The notes under the pieces: generated by a model
What the model was told of the DNA's origin: nothing
Database searches by the model: none
What the model saw: only the letters and a program-made list of their open reading frames with translations
In this document: in pieces, positions 30,812 to 39,822 of the stretch
Position numbering within the stretch: the stretch's first letter is position 1
Layout: each line of letters starts with the position of its first letter
Translations under genes and position numbers: made by a program
NCBI GenBank assembly: GCA_023459795.1
Contig: JAEWSP010000016.1
Span: forward strand, 1-58,295
DNA from: Bacillota bacterium
GTDB taxonomy: Bacteria; Bacillota_I; Bacilli_A; RFN20; CAG-288
Length of the DNA: 58,295 bases
Direction: 5' to 3'

Positions 30812-31591
30812 ATGGATAAAGTGTTACTTAGTCAGAGCTTCCTTATCGGTGACTTCAGTTCCCTGTCTTTTGTCATCGATTTTATATTGTCCGTTGCTTT
30901 TCTTGTTATTTGCATTGGCTTCTTTGCCTGGAAAATCAACCGAGTATTCGTATGGACCTATGATGCCATCTTTCTTGCGATTTATATTCTTGCTTCCGTT
31001 TTCGACCTTGGAAGCCTGAAGATAGTGTCTTTGAGTTTCCTTCTTCTTGGAACCGTTGTCTTCTCTTTCATCAATTCCGGAATCCTGAGGAAGTATGTAG
31101 CTATTCCCCTGAAGTCTGAGAAGAACAAGCAGACCACAGGAAAGGAAATCGATAAGGAAAAGCTTGTCCAAAATGTCGTGACGGCTGTCAAATGGCTGTC
31201 CGAGAACCGGGTCGGTGCCCTTATCACTTTCGAAAGACAGACTCCGCTGGATGACTTCATGAAATCCGGAACGATCATCAATACCCCCTTCACTCCGGAA
31301 ATCGTGGAAACCATCTTCTTCGAAGGCACCCGTCTCCATGACGGAGCCATCATCGTCCGCGGGGATACGATCGTTGCTGCTGCCGTCTATTATCCGCCGT
31401 CGACCAAGGCAGTCGTCGGGAAGTTCGGTGCTAGGCACCGGGCTGCCTTAGGACTTAGCGAAATCACGGATTCCATCACCATCGTCGTAAGCGAAGAGAC
31501 GGGGCGGGTCACGATTGCCCATTCCGGTATCATGGACAACGTCAAGAACGACGAATTCGAGAAGGTCTTCCGGAACCAGATCATGGCGTAG
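30812..31591 (+). CDS. cdaA: Membrane diadenylate cyclase CdaA (c-di-AMP synthase)
   Basis: The 259-residue protein has three N-terminal membrane segments (residues 20-92), then a DAC domain. The catalytic signatures are LHDGAIIVRGD (DGA) and KFGARHRAALGLSE (RHR), with ITFERQTPLDDFMKSG and VSEETGRVTIAHSG. It makes cyclic di-AMP from two ATP, controlling potassium, osmolyte and wall balance. In most Bacillota it is followed by cdaR and glmM. Here it is followed by a terminator and deoD, so the regulator gene is missing from this locus. Confidence 0.95.
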   Translation: MDKVLLSQSFLIGDFSSLSFVIDFILSVAFLVICIGFFAWKINRVFVWTYDAIFLAIYILASVFDLGSLKIVSLSFLLLGTVVFSFINSGILRKYVAIPLKSEKNKQTTGKEIDKEKLVQNVVTAVKWLSENRVGALITFERQTPLDDFMKSGTIINTPFTPEIVETIFFEGTRLHDGAIIVRGDTIVAAAVYYPPSTKAVVGKFGARHRAALGLSEITDSITIVVSEETGRVTIAHSGIMDNVKNDEFEKVFRNQIMA

Positions 31592-31595
31592 AACC

Positions 31596-31626
31596 GCCGC
31601 TCCTCCGGGGGCGGCTTTTCGTTTTT
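31596..31626 (+). terminator. cdaA terminator
   Basis: GCCGCTCC (31596-31603) pairs with GGGGCGGC (31608-31615) with one wobble, followed by TTTTCGTTTTT. Confidence 0.8.
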
Positions 31627-31645
31627 ATTCCGGGCTTAAAAAAGG

Positions 31646-31651
31646 TATCAT
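31646..31651 (+). promoter_or_regulatory. -10 box of deoD
   Basis: TATCAT stands 29 bases before the deoD ATG in the gap after the cdaA terminator. The -35 match is poor. Confidence 0.35.
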
Positions 31652-31680
31652 AGTAGATAGTTAACAAGGAGGCAGATATT

Positions 31681-32394
31681 ATGGCCACTCCGCATAACGA
31701 AGCAGGAGAATTCGATTTTGCAAAGACCGTCCTGATGAGCGGCGATCCGCTGCGGGCACAGTTTGTTGCCGAAAATTATCTGAAGGATGTGAAGAAGGTC
31801 AACGGCGTCCGCGGGATGCTCGCTTTCACCGGCACATACAACGGGAAGAAAGTCAGTGTCATGGGACACGGAATGGGAATGCCGAGCATCGGCATCTATT
31901 CCTACGAACTCTTCAAGTTCTTCCATGTCGACAGAATCATCCGCTTCGGGACTGCCGGTTCTATCCAGCCGGATCTGAAGCTCTTCGATATCGTCCTGGC
32001 TTCCGGTGCTTCTACGGACAGCAACTGGGCCTGCCAGTACGACATTCCGGATAACGGAACCCTCAGTGCCGTTGCCGACTTCTCTACTCTGAAGACAGCC
32101 GCTCTTTCCGCTGAAAAGCACGGATACCGTTACAAGGTCGGGCAGGTCTTCTCTTCCGACCATTTCTACAACGATCCGGAATCCAAGTGGAAGAGATGGG
32201 CCCATATGGGAATGCAGGCTGTGGAGATGGAGAGCTATGCCCTCTTCACGACAGCGGCAGACCTTGGCAAGGAGGCTTTATCCATCGTTACTATCAGCGA
32301 CTCCCTCCTTACCCATGAAGAGACTACTGCCAAGCAGCGCCAGACCGGTCTTACCCACATGATGGATGTCGCCCTGGACTGCATCAAGGAGTAA
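31681..32394 (+). CDS. deoD: Purine-nucleoside phosphorylase, DeoD type
   Basis: The 237-residue hexameric-type enzyme splits purine nucleosides with phosphate to base and ribose 1-phosphate. Characteristic stretches are TPHNEAGEFDFAKTVLMSGD, GHGMGMPSIGIYSYEL, IIRFGTAGSIQP, AVEMESYALFTTA and the catalytic Asp in VTISDSLLTHE. The ribosome site is AAGGAGG. The next gene begins five bases after its stop, so a NERD-like membrane protein shares the transcript. Confidence 0.96.
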   Translation: MATPHNEAGEFDFAKTVLMSGDPLRAQFVAENYLKDVKKVNGVRGMLAFTGTYNGKKVSVMGHGMGMPSIGIYSYELFKFFHVDRIIRFGTAGSIQPDLKLFDIVLASGASTDSNWACQYDIPDNGTLSAVADFSTLKTAALSAEKHGYRYKVGQVFSSDHFYNDPESKWKRWAHMGMQAVEMESYALFTTAADLGKEALSIVTISDSLLTHEETTAKQRQTGLTHMMDVALDCIKE

Positions 32395-32399
32395 CGCTC

Positions 32400-33077
32400 T
32401 TGAAACCCTTCCTGTTTTTCCTCATCGTAATTCTGGTAGCTGTTCTTCTCGTTCTTGCTTTCTTCTTCCCGAACATCCATAAGGCAATCGAAAAGAAGCT
32501 TTTTCCGAAGGCCGTTTACCATGTCCTTTCCGACTATGCCGAAGAGAACGACCAGCTGCTCCTCAATGACGTCGAAGTGTATCTGGGAGGTTCCAGGACC
32601 CCTACCCATTTCGACCATATCCTCTGCGCCGACAAGTATATGTATCTTATTCAGGACTTCCTTGCGGAAGGGGGCGTATACGGAAACGGGGAAGACTCCT
32701 TCCTCTTCCTTCAGCATAAGAAAGGGGAGTCTTCCGACAAGATTACGAATCCTATCCAGGAGCAGAGAAGAAGGACGGCGATGCTGACCAGGGAAGTGAA
32801 GCTTCCTCCGGAACAGAAGTATTTCTTCAGCGTTGTCGTCTTCAACAACTCCTTGATCGTTCCAAGCTCTTTGCAGGAGAAGAAACAGGGGGAATGGTTC
32901 CTCCCTCTGAAGGAACTGAAGAAGACGATTGTCCTAGCGGAACAGGATGATGTTACCTCGATCCGCCACGAGGATACGGAATCCCTCGTCCGTCAGCTGA
33001 AGGCGATGTCGGACCGGTACAAGGATAGATTGGACTGGGCCACCAAGGTTGCGGAAGGAAAGAACCCGAAGAAATAG
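32400..33077 (+). CDS. Membrane-anchored NERD-like domain protein
   Basis: The 225-residue protein starts with TTG behind AAGGAG, which lies in the last codons of deoD. An N-terminal membrane segment (residues 3-25) anchors it. The rest resembles a NERD (nuclease-related) domain: LLNDVEVYLGG, THFDHILCADKYMYLIQDF, GGVYGN and NPIQEQRRRT. In NERD proteins the ExK of the PD-(D/E)xK-like site follows the last hydrophobic strand. Here it reads QDF, so nuclease activity is doubtful. The function is unknown. The first arm of a terminator overlaps its end. Confidence 0.65.
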   Translation: MKPFLFFLIVILVAVLLVLAFFFPNIHKAIEKKLFPKAVYHVLSDYAEENDQLLLNDVEVYLGGSRTPTHFDHILCADKYMYLIQDFLAEGGVYGNGEDSFLFLQHKKGESSDKITNPIQEQRRRTAMLTREVKLPPEQKYFFSVVVFNNSLIVPSSLQEKKQGEWFLPLKELKKTIVLAEQDDVTSIRHEDTESLVRQLKAMSDRYKDRLDWATKVAEGKNPKK

Positions 33078-33092
33078 GGTTCTTCATTTTTC
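33060..33092 (+). terminator. Terminator after the deoD/NERD-like operon
   Basis: AAGAACCC (33060-33067) pairs with GGGTTCTT (33077-33084), then CATTTTT. Confidence 0.75.
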
Positions 33093-33179
33093 CCTTACCG
33101 GAAAATTGTATTCCTTTCCCCCTAAAATTTCAGCCTAAGCCTGTTACAATATCAGGGTAGCAAAGAAAGAAAAAATGCC

Positions 33180-34418
33180 ATGGTCAATAAAAAGATAAAA
33201 GAGTCACCCTCTCCGGCGAAAAAATTCTCGCCGAAGGATACCTTGTTCGATCTGCTTCTCCTGCTTCTTCCGGCAATCGTCGAGATTGCCTTGCTTGCCG
33301 GTTCCGTCCTAGCCTCTTATAAGACTTATACCCTTTCGTTCCTGCTTCTTTTCTTTTCCTATTTCGTCCTTCCGATGTTCTACATCGTCGAGAAAAGAAT
33401 CCGGAACAAGGTGTTCCAGGCGACAAACGGCGGACTGACTTACAAAGACGGCTATAAGGCCTTCTTTACCAGTGCCCAGGGCGGTATCTTCGGCATCTTC
33501 TCTTCCTTCTTCTATTCTTTCTTGATTGCGGTTGCGACAAGCGTCTTCTTCTCCCTCTTCTTCCAGCAGATGTGCACTCCTTTTGCAGGGGCCAGCGATG
33601 CCTATAAGACTCTGCTTGCGACTTTCAACAACCAGGCTGCCTCCCTTACCGAACTCTATCAGGTTATCGGGAATAACCTTTCTTCTCTTTCCCAGCCTCT
33701 TACGGTTTTCTTCTCGGCCAGCCTTTTCCTTCCTACTTTCTTCTTCCTCTTCGTCTTCATCGATCAGGGACTTTCCAATCATTACCTTGCCCACACCGTC
33801 CTTCCGGATATCGATCTCAATCTCTCCGCTTCCCAGGCAAGAGCTTTGGGACGTGGCTCTTTGCGCCGGCCTCTGGAACCGGAGCTTCTTCTGCATGTCC
33901 TGAAGAAGAACTGGCCTTACTACCTTTCCTACACGGTCCTATATGCACTCCTTTCCTTCCTCTTCGTGAACCTGAACAAGAATATGGACAATCCCTATCT
34001 CCTCTCCCTTCTCTGCATCATGCCTGCACTCCTTTCCTTCCTCCTAGGCCTCTTCCTGAATTACTTTGCCCTGCGGAACTGCTATCTTTCCCTGGACGAG
34101 CTTTCTCCGCTTCTTCTAAGCCGCCTTCCCCGCCCGCTTCTTTCCACGATTCATGTGACCTTTTCTTCGGAGCCTTACCTCCATGGTGCGGAGACTCTTC
34201 TCCATGGTCCCTTCGTCTCTGCCGAAAAGGCCGGGACCAACGACCAGGATCTGTTCCTCACCCCCGTTTCCAAAGACAGCGATTACTATGTCTACCGGAA
34301 GAAGAAGCCGGAAGCCAAAACTCCGGATACTTCCAAACCTCTCACCCCGGAGGATATCAAGGGCGGCATCATCGACTTCTCTGATCCGAAGACTGGTTCC
34401 GACAAGAAGGAGGATTGA
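33180..34418 (+). CDS. Polytopic membrane protein of unknown function
   Basis: The 412-residue protein has about six hydrophobic segments (residues near 25-45, 50-70, 105-130, 178-200, 245-265 and 275-300). It has a basic N-terminus (KKIKESPSPAKK) and a soluble C-terminal part of roughly 100 residues ending in a Lys/Asp/Pro-rich tail. I recognise no family. TACAAT near 33144 may be its -10 box. The ribosome site is poor (an A-rich leader). Its stop overlaps the next gene's leader (GGAGGA then TGA), so it is co-transcribed with the activase/dehydratase pair. Whether it works with them is unknown. Confidence 0.7.
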   Translation: MVNKKIKESPSPAKKFSPKDTLFDLLLLLLPAIVEIALLAGSVLASYKTYTLSFLLLFFSYFVLPMFYIVEKRIRNKVFQATNGGLTYKDGYKAFFTSAQGGIFGIFSSFFYSFLIAVATSVFFSLFFQQMCTPFAGASDAYKTLLATFNNQAASLTELYQVIGNNLSSLSQPLTVFFSASLFLPTFFFLFVFIDQGLSNHYLAHTVLPDIDLNLSASQARALGRGSLRRPLEPELLLHVLKKNWPYYLSYTVLYALLSFLFVNLNKNMDNPYLLSLLCIMPALLSFLLGLFLNYFALRNCYLSLDELSPLLLSRLPRPLLSTIHVTFSSEPYLHGAETLLHGPFVSAEKAGTNDQDLFLTPVSKDSDYYVYRKKKPEAKTPDTSKPLTPEDIKGGIIDFSDPKTGSDKKED

Positions 34419-34423
34419 AAACC

Positions 34424-37375
34424 ATGGTTTCTGTTGGTATCGACATTGGTTCTACGACGATCAAGGCAGTTGTCCTTGATGAAAAGGGGAATCTCCTGTA
34501 TTCCTCCTATGAAAGACATTTCTCCAGGATCAGCGAGAAGCTCGGAAAGGTTCTTTCCGACCTTCAGAACGGTCCTCTTAAGGGAATGAAGAACGTTCCG
34601 CTTGCGTTTACCGGTTCGGCCGGTATGGGTATTGCGGAAGGCTGCCATTTCCCGTTCTACCAGGAAGTATATGCAACCAGAGAGACGACCCTGAAGTATT
34701 TCCCTAAGACCGACGGCATCATCGAGCTTGGCGGAGAGGATGCCAAGATCCTTTTCCTGACCGACGGATTCGAGGTCCGTATGAACGGAACCTGTGCCGG
34801 AGGCACAGGTGCGTTCATCGATCAGATGGCCTCCCTTCTGAACGTCAAGATCGAAGACATGGACAAGCTGGCAAAGAGCCATGAGCGGATTTATACGATT
34901 GCTTCCCGCTGCGGTGTCTTTGCAAAGACGGATGTCCAGCCGCTCCTCAACCAGGGAGCCAGGAAGGAAGACATTGCGGAAAGCATCTTCTACTCGGTCG
35001 TCAACCAGACGATTGCCGGCCTTGCCCAGGGAAGAGAGATAGGCGGAAACGTCCTGTACCTGGGTGGTCCTCTTACCTTCATGTCGGAGCTAAGGAAGGC
35101 TTTCGATGATACCCTGAAGATCAAGGGTACATTACCGGAGAATTCTCTTTATTTTGTCGCTATCGGTGCTGCCCTTCTGGCGAGGAAGGACAAGAACGTG
35201 GATCTCGACTCCATCCTCTCCAAGGTAGAAAACTACAGGAACAACGAGAACTTCGCCTATATCGAACCTCTTTTCCGGAACGATGAGGAATATGAGGCCT
35301 TCCGGACCAGGCACGACAAGGACTTTGTCCCTGTCCTTCCTCTTGACGGCTACAAAGGACCTCTTTATCTTGGCGTCGACAGCGGATCGACTACTCTGAA
35401 GCTGGTCCTTGTCGACAAGGAAAAGAATATCCGTTATTCGGATTACCAGTCTAACCAGGGAGATCCAATCGCCCTGCTCCAGAAGATGCTTCTCGATATC
35501 TACGGGAAACTGGGAGAAGGTGCCTATATCGCCGGAGCAAGTGCTACCGGATACGGAGAGGACCTTGCCAAGAACGCCTTCTCTCTCGACCACGGAATCG
35601 TCGAGACGATGGCCCATTTCAAGGCGGCCAAGCACTTCCTTCCCGACGTCCAGTTCATCATCGATATCGGCGGCCAGGACATCAAGTGCTTCCGTATCAA
35701 GAACGGAGTCGTCGATGATATCTTCCTCAACGAAGCCTGCTCTTCCGGATGCGGAAGCTTCCTGCAGACCTTCGCCAGGTCTTTAGGGTATTCCATCGAG
35801 GATTTCAGCAAGATGGCTCTTCTTGCCAAACGCCCTGTCAACCTCGGATCCCGTTGCACCGTCTTCATGAACTCTTCCGTCAAACAGGCGCAGAAGGACG
35901 GAGCTAGCGTCAACGACATCTCTGCCGGCCTTTCTATCTCCGTCGTCAAGAATGCCCTCTACAAGGTTATCCGCTGCTCCTCCCCGTCCCAGCTCGGGAC
36001 CAAGATCGTCGTGCAGGGTGGAACGTTCCTGAACGATGCCGTTCTCCGCGCCTTCGAGAAAGAGCTCGGCGTGAACGTCATCCGTTCCAATATCGCCGGA
36101 CTGATGGGTGCCTATGGTGCAGCTCTGGATGCTTCCAGCCTGAAGATCGAGAAGTCCTCGATCCTTACCAAGGAGGCCTTGAACAATTTCCACAGGAAGG
36201 TCTCCAGCGTCTTATGCCAGGGCTGCCAGAACCACTGCCGTCTTTCCATCTCCCTGTTCGACGACCACCGCGTCTTCATCGGCGGAAACCGCTGCGAGAA
36301 GCCGCTCAAGAAGAAGACCAGGATCGATAACACCCTGGACCTTTATGCTTTCAAGAACCGCCTGTTAAGGTCCTATGATGATTCTTTTAGCGATCCTTCC
36401 CTTTATCCGATGGGAAAGGTCGGCTTCCCGATGGGACTTAGCTTCTACGAGATGACTCCGTTCTGGTATACCCTGTTCCACGATCTCGGATTCCAGGTCA
36501 TCCTTTCCGATCCTTCCTCTTCCAAGCTTTACCGGAGCGGCCAGATGACGATTCCTAGCGATACCGTCTGCTTCCCGGCCAAGATCATGCACGGACATGT
36601 GCAGAACCTGATCGACAAGGGCGTTCCCTTCATCTTCTATCCCTGCCAGTCCTACAACATCGAGGAGAAGAACACTGCCAACCACTACAACTGCCCGGTC
36701 GTCGCCTACTATTCCGAGGTCATCAAGGCCAATATGAAGGTCCTTTGCAAGAACCATATCCAGTACTTCGGGGATTACGTCAATATCAGCGAGAAGCCCT
36801 ACTTCGGCCATAAGTTCTACGAGGATCTGAAGAAGTTCTATCCGACCCTCACGGAACATGCGGTAAGGAGTGCTTCCGACCATGCCTACAAGGCATATAA
36901 GGACTACCAGGAGCTTGTCTTCCGCAAGGGGATGTCCATCATCGACTATGCCAAGAAGCATCACGAAACTATCCTTGTCCTGAGCGGCCGTCCTTACCAT
37001 GTCGATCCCCTTATCTCCCATGATATCGACAAGCTGATCCTCGGATACGGATGCGTCGTCGTCAGCGAGGATGTCGTGAGCAGGCTCGACAAGAAGCCGG
37101 AGCCTTCTACGGTCCTGAACCAGTGGACATACCACTCCAGGCTCTATAAGACTGCCTGCTATGTTTCTACGAGGAAGGATATGGAGATGCTGCAGCTGGT
37201 ATCCTTCGGCTGTGGTGTCGATGCGGTCACTTCCGATGAAGTCCGGGATATCCTGGAAAGACACGGAAAGATCTACACGCAGCTCAAAATCGACGAGGTC
37301 ACCAATCTCGGTGCCGTCAAGATCCGGATCCGGTCTCTGCTTGAGGCCCTGAAGGAAAAGGAGGAGACGAAATAA
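34424..37375 (+). CDS. 2-hydroxyacyl-CoA dehydratase activase, double-BadF type
   Basis: The 983-residue protein has two ASKHA ATPase domains of the BadF/HgdC family. The first starts GIDIGSTTIKAVVLDE, with GTCAGGTGAFIDQMA and SRCGVFAKTD holding the cluster Cys. The second starts LGVDSGSTTLKLVLVD, with ACSSGCGSFLQTFA and GSRCTVFMNSS. A DUF2229-like C-terminal part follows, with CQGCQNHCRLS and SGRPYHVDP. Such activases use ATP to inject an electron into a radical dehydratase through a [4Fe-4S] cluster. The target of this large class is not known. ATG 34424 behind AGGAGG is preferred over TTG 34415. It overlaps the dehydratase-like gene by one base. Confidence 0.88.
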   Translation: MVSVGIDIGSTTIKAVVLDEKGNLLYSSYERHFSRISEKLGKVLSDLQNGPLKGMKNVPLAFTGSAGMGIAEGCHFPFYQEVYATRETTLKYFPKTDGIIELGGEDAKILFLTDGFEVRMNGTCAGGTGAFIDQMASLLNVKIEDMDKLAKSHERIYTIASRCGVFAKTDVQPLLNQGARKEDIAESIFYSVVNQTIAGLAQGREIGGNVLYLGGPLTFMSELRKAFDDTLKIKGTLPENSLYFVAIGAALLARKDKNVDLDSILSKVENYRNNENFAYIEPLFRNDEEYEAFRTRHDKDFVPVLPLDGYKGPLYLGVDSGSTTLKLVLVDKEKNIRYSDYQSNQGDPIALLQKMLLDIYGKLGEGAYIAGASATGYGEDLAKNAFSLDHGIVETMAHFKAAKHFLPDVQFIIDIGGQDIKCFRIKNGVVDDIFLNEACSSGCGSFLQTFARSLGYSIEDFSKMALLAKRPVNLGSRCTVFMNSSVKQAQKDGASVNDISAGLSISVVKNALYKVIRCSSPSQLGTKIVVQGGTFLNDAVLRAFEKELGVNVIRSNIAGLMGAYGAALDASSLKIEKSSILTKEALNNFHRKVSSVLCQGCQNHCRLSISLFDDHRVFIGGNRCEKPLKKKTRIDNTLDLYAFKNRLLRSYDDSFSDPSLYPMGKVGFPMGLSFYEMTPFWYTLFHDLGFQVILSDPSSSKLYRSGQMTIPSDTVCFPAKIMHGHVQNLIDKGVPFIFYPCQSYNIEEKNTANHYNCPVVAYYSEVIKANMKVLCKNHIQYFGDYVNISEKPYFGHKFYEDLKKFYPTLTEHAVRSASDHAYKAYKDYQELVFRKGMSIIDYAKKHHETILVLSGRPYHVDPLISHDIDKLILGYGCVVVSEDVVSRLDKKPEPSTVLNQWTYHSRLYKTACYVSTRKDMEMLQLVSFGCGVDAVTSDEVRDILERHGKIYTQLKIDEVTNLGAVKIRIRSLLEALKEKEETK

Positions 37376-38709
37376 TGATCTACCATTTCCATCACTATCC
37401 GAAGGGAAAAGACGGCTTCTACAGAGACAAGAACGGCCGTATCCTCTTCACGAGGAAGATGAAGAGGACCTATACCCTTCTTTTCCCGATGATGGCTCCA
37501 ACTCATTTCATCATGATCCAGAGAGTCCTCGAACACTACGGCTACCATGCCGAGCTTTTGACGACGGACGGTCCGGAGATTGCCCAGACCGGATTGAAAT
37601 ACATCCAGAACGATATGTGCTATCCGGCTATTCTTACCCTTGGCCAGATGATCCATGCCCTGCAGTCCGGAAAGTACGATATCAGCAAGACGGCCGTCAT
37701 GATGTCCCAGACCGGCGGAGGATGCCGTGCCAGCAACTATATCTCCCTGCTTAGGAAAGGCCTTATCCGTGCGGGACTGGAGAAGGTGCCGGCGGTTTCC
37801 CTCAACCTCTCGGGGCTTGAACCTAACCCTGGAGTCGAAGTATCCCTCGGTCTTGTCCGGAGGCTTCTTGCCGCTGTCATCTACGGCGATATGCTGATGG
37901 TCCTCAGGAACCAGGTACGCCCCTACGAGGTCGACAAGGGAACATCGGATGCTCTCGTCAAGAAGTGGCAGGATACCCTCTGCGAAGAAATGATCCATGG
38001 ATCCGGCTATAAGATGCCGAAGGTAAAGAAGAACCTGAACCTCATCAGCGATGACTTCGCCAATGTGAAGCAGGACGGAAGGAAGCGGGTCAAGGTCGGA
38101 GTCGTCGGGGAGATCTTCGTCAAATATGCACCGATTGCAAACAACAACCTGGAGGACTTCCTCCACAGCCAGGACTGCGAAGTGAACCTTCCGGGCATGA
38201 TGAACTTCTTCCTCTTCAAGATCGACAACAGACTGGAAGACATCAAGCTCTACGGAGGCCATTACCTCAAGGGAAGGCTCTGCAAGATCCTGTTCGATTA
38301 TGCTACCGGCGTCCAGAACGCCTTCAACGCCGCTATCAGGAGGCATCCCTGCTTCTCTGTTCCGCTTCCCTACAAGAAGGTCAAGGAGCTGGATCAGGGC
38401 GTCAACGGATACGGAAACAAGATGGGAGAAGGATGGCTTCTTACCGGCGAGATGCTGGAGCTGTCCGAGTCCGGATACGAGAACATCGTCTGCACGCAGC
38501 CGTTCGGCTGCCTGCCGAACCATATCAGCGGGAAAGGCATGATCCGCAAGGTAAGGGAGAAGTATCCGAATGCCAACATCGTTGCCGTCGACTACGATCC
38601 AGGCGCTCCGAGAGTCAATCAGGAGAACCGTATCAAGCTGATGCTCTCCATTGCCAAGGAGAACCTCCAGAAGGAAGAAGCCAAAGAAGAGAAAGAAGAA
38701 AAGAAGTAG
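37375..38709 (+). CDS. 2-hydroxyacyl-CoA dehydratase (HgdB)-like protein
   Basis: The 444-residue protein matches the dehydratase part that in many gut Bacillota is the C-terminal section of one roughly 1400-residue activase. It shows YIQNDMCYPAILTLGQM, SQTGGGCRASNYI, VGVVGEIFVKYAPIANNN and TQPFGCLPNHISGKG. The several Cys likely hold an iron-sulfur cluster. The start ATG shares its A with the TAA of the activase, so expression is coupled. The charged tail (KEEAKEEKEEKK) is unusual for HgdB proteins. The reaction remains unknown. Confidence 0.88.
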   Translation: MIYHFHHYPKGKDGFYRDKNGRILFTRKMKRTYTLLFPMMAPTHFIMIQRVLEHYGYHAELLTTDGPEIAQTGLKYIQNDMCYPAILTLGQMIHALQSGKYDISKTAVMMSQTGGGCRASNYISLLRKGLIRAGLEKVPAVSLNLSGLEPNPGVEVSLGLVRRLLAAVIYGDMLMVLRNQVRPYEVDKGTSDALVKKWQDTLCEEMIHGSGYKMPKVKKNLNLISDDFANVKQDGRKRVKVGVVGEIFVKYAPIANNNLEDFLHSQDCEVNLPGMMNFFLFKIDNRLEDIKLYGGHYLKGRLCKILFDYATGVQNAFNAAIRRHPCFSVPLPYKKVKELDQGVNGYGNKMGEGWLLTGEMLELSESGYENIVCTQPFGCLPNHISGKGMIRKVREKYPNANIVAVDYDPGAPRVNQENRIKLMLSIAKENLQKEEAKEEKEEKK

Positions 38710-38718
38710 ATTCTCAGG

Positions 38719-38745
38719 CGGAGCCGCTAGGCTCCGTTTTCTTTT
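38719..38745 (+). terminator. Terminator after the dehydratase-like gene
   Basis: CGGAGCC (38719-38725) pairs with GGCTCCG (38730-38736) around GCTA, followed by TTTTCTTTTT. Confidence 0.9.
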
Positions 38746-39184
38746 TGCAACGCAAAAGGAAAAAACACGGTTTTTTTAGCCTGCTTGGGAAGGTGGTCAA
38801 AGCCGGAGTGGTAAAAGAAGTAAAAGGTAGGGGCTTAAGGGAAACGATGCTGCTTTAGGTTAGTCTGAAGAATTAAGTAAAAATGAAAAATACCGGAAAG
38901 AAGAAAAGCAAGGATTCGGAAACGAAAAGAAACGAAAAGACGGAATAACCGGAAAAGGAGAAGACGAATCAAGAGAAAGCAGCCAAGAAAAGGGCGATGG
39001 AAAAAAGCAGGATGTTTACTCAATGAGGGAAACTAAAGAAAAGTTAGTGAAACGAAAAATAGCGAAAATAGTAACTAAAAAGTGCTAAAAATAGAAAAAA
39101 ATGTAAAAAGGAAACGTTTAAGAAATTAAGCATAGCAAAACCTTTTTGTGATAGACTTAAGCAATCAAACAAAGGAGTCCATAT
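38746..39184. other. Purine-rich intergenic region
   Basis: The stretch is rich in GAAAAG-type runs on the plus strand. Short open frames, such as a 21-codon Lys-rich one from 38883, have no ribosome site. Around 39110 the bases GGAAACGTTTAAG resemble half of a cre operator. The leader of the small LRR gene, with AAAGGAG, closes the region. No gene is supported. Confidence 0.5.
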
Positions 39185-39772
39185 ATGAGCATTACACCCA
39201 AACCCATTTCCCCTACTCCTTCTCCGGCAGTTGCCGAGACAAATCCGAGCTATTTCGAGATCAAGAAAACAACGGAGAAAGTAATTATTCTGAAATACTT
39301 GGGGAAAGATCCTAACGTCGTCATCCCCGCTTCTATCGAAGGCCTTCCGGTGGCCGGAGTCGGCGAGAATGCGTTCTGCGACTGCAATATACTGGTATCC
39401 GTCCGGATTCCGGAAACCGTAACCGAGATTGGAAACTGGGCATTCTCCGGATGCACTTCGCTGACCTCTATCTCCTTGCCGAAGGATGTATCGGATATAG
39501 GAGACCATGCCTTCTACAACTGCACGGCATTGAACTTCATAATCCTTCCTCTTTCCGTTACTACGATCAGCGACTGGGTATTTAGAAGCTGCGACAATCT
39601 GAAGGCAATCTTCTGCGAAGCCGAAAGCCTGTCTTTTGACTGGAGCTACAACTGGGCTACGAACTGGAATGGAAGGTTCGTGGCACCGGTTTACTGGCAA
39701 TCCGAAAAGCCAAACACAGATGGTTCCCACTGGCATTATGTCGATGGTGCTCCTGAGATCTGGAAGCAATAA
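39185..39772 (+). CDS. Small BspA-like leucine-rich-repeat protein without signal peptide
   Basis: The 195-residue protein starts with ATG behind AAAGGAG. After a Pro/Thr-rich start (PKPISPTPSP) it has a strand-rich lead-in (YFEIKKTTEKVIILKYLG), about four BspA/LRR_5 repeats (AFCDCNILVSVRIPETVTEI and NWAFSGCTSLTSISLP) and the end module VYWQSEKPNTDGSHWHYVDG. That module closely matches the end of the lipoprotein at 9257-11539. No signal peptide or lipobox is visible, so it is either cytosolic, released in another way, or a truncated member. A strong terminator follows. Confidence 0.85.
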   Translation: MSITPKPISPTPSPAVAETNPSYFEIKKTTEKVIILKYLGKDPNVVIPASIEGLPVAGVGENAFCDCNILVSVRIPETVTEIGNWAFSGCTSLTSISLPKDVSDIGDHAFYNCTALNFIILPLSVTTISDWVFRSCDNLKAIFCEAESLSFDWSYNWATNWNGRFVAPVYWQSEKPNTDGSHWHYVDGAPEIWKQ

Positions 39773-39793
39773 ACAGAAGCTCCTTTTTAGGCC

Positions 39794-39822
39794 TCCTTTC
39801 CCAAGGGAAAGGATGCTTTTTT
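39794..39822 (+). terminator. Terminator after the small LRR gene
   Basis: TCCTTTCCC (39794-39802) pairs perfectly with GGGAAAGGA (39805-39813), followed by a T-run. Confidence 0.9.

Noticed and set aside
37273..38523. A 416-codon minus-strand frame opposite the dehydratase-like gene
   Set aside because: The plus-strand gene has clear dehydratase motifs and ribosome coupling. The opposite frame has no ribosome site or known motif.
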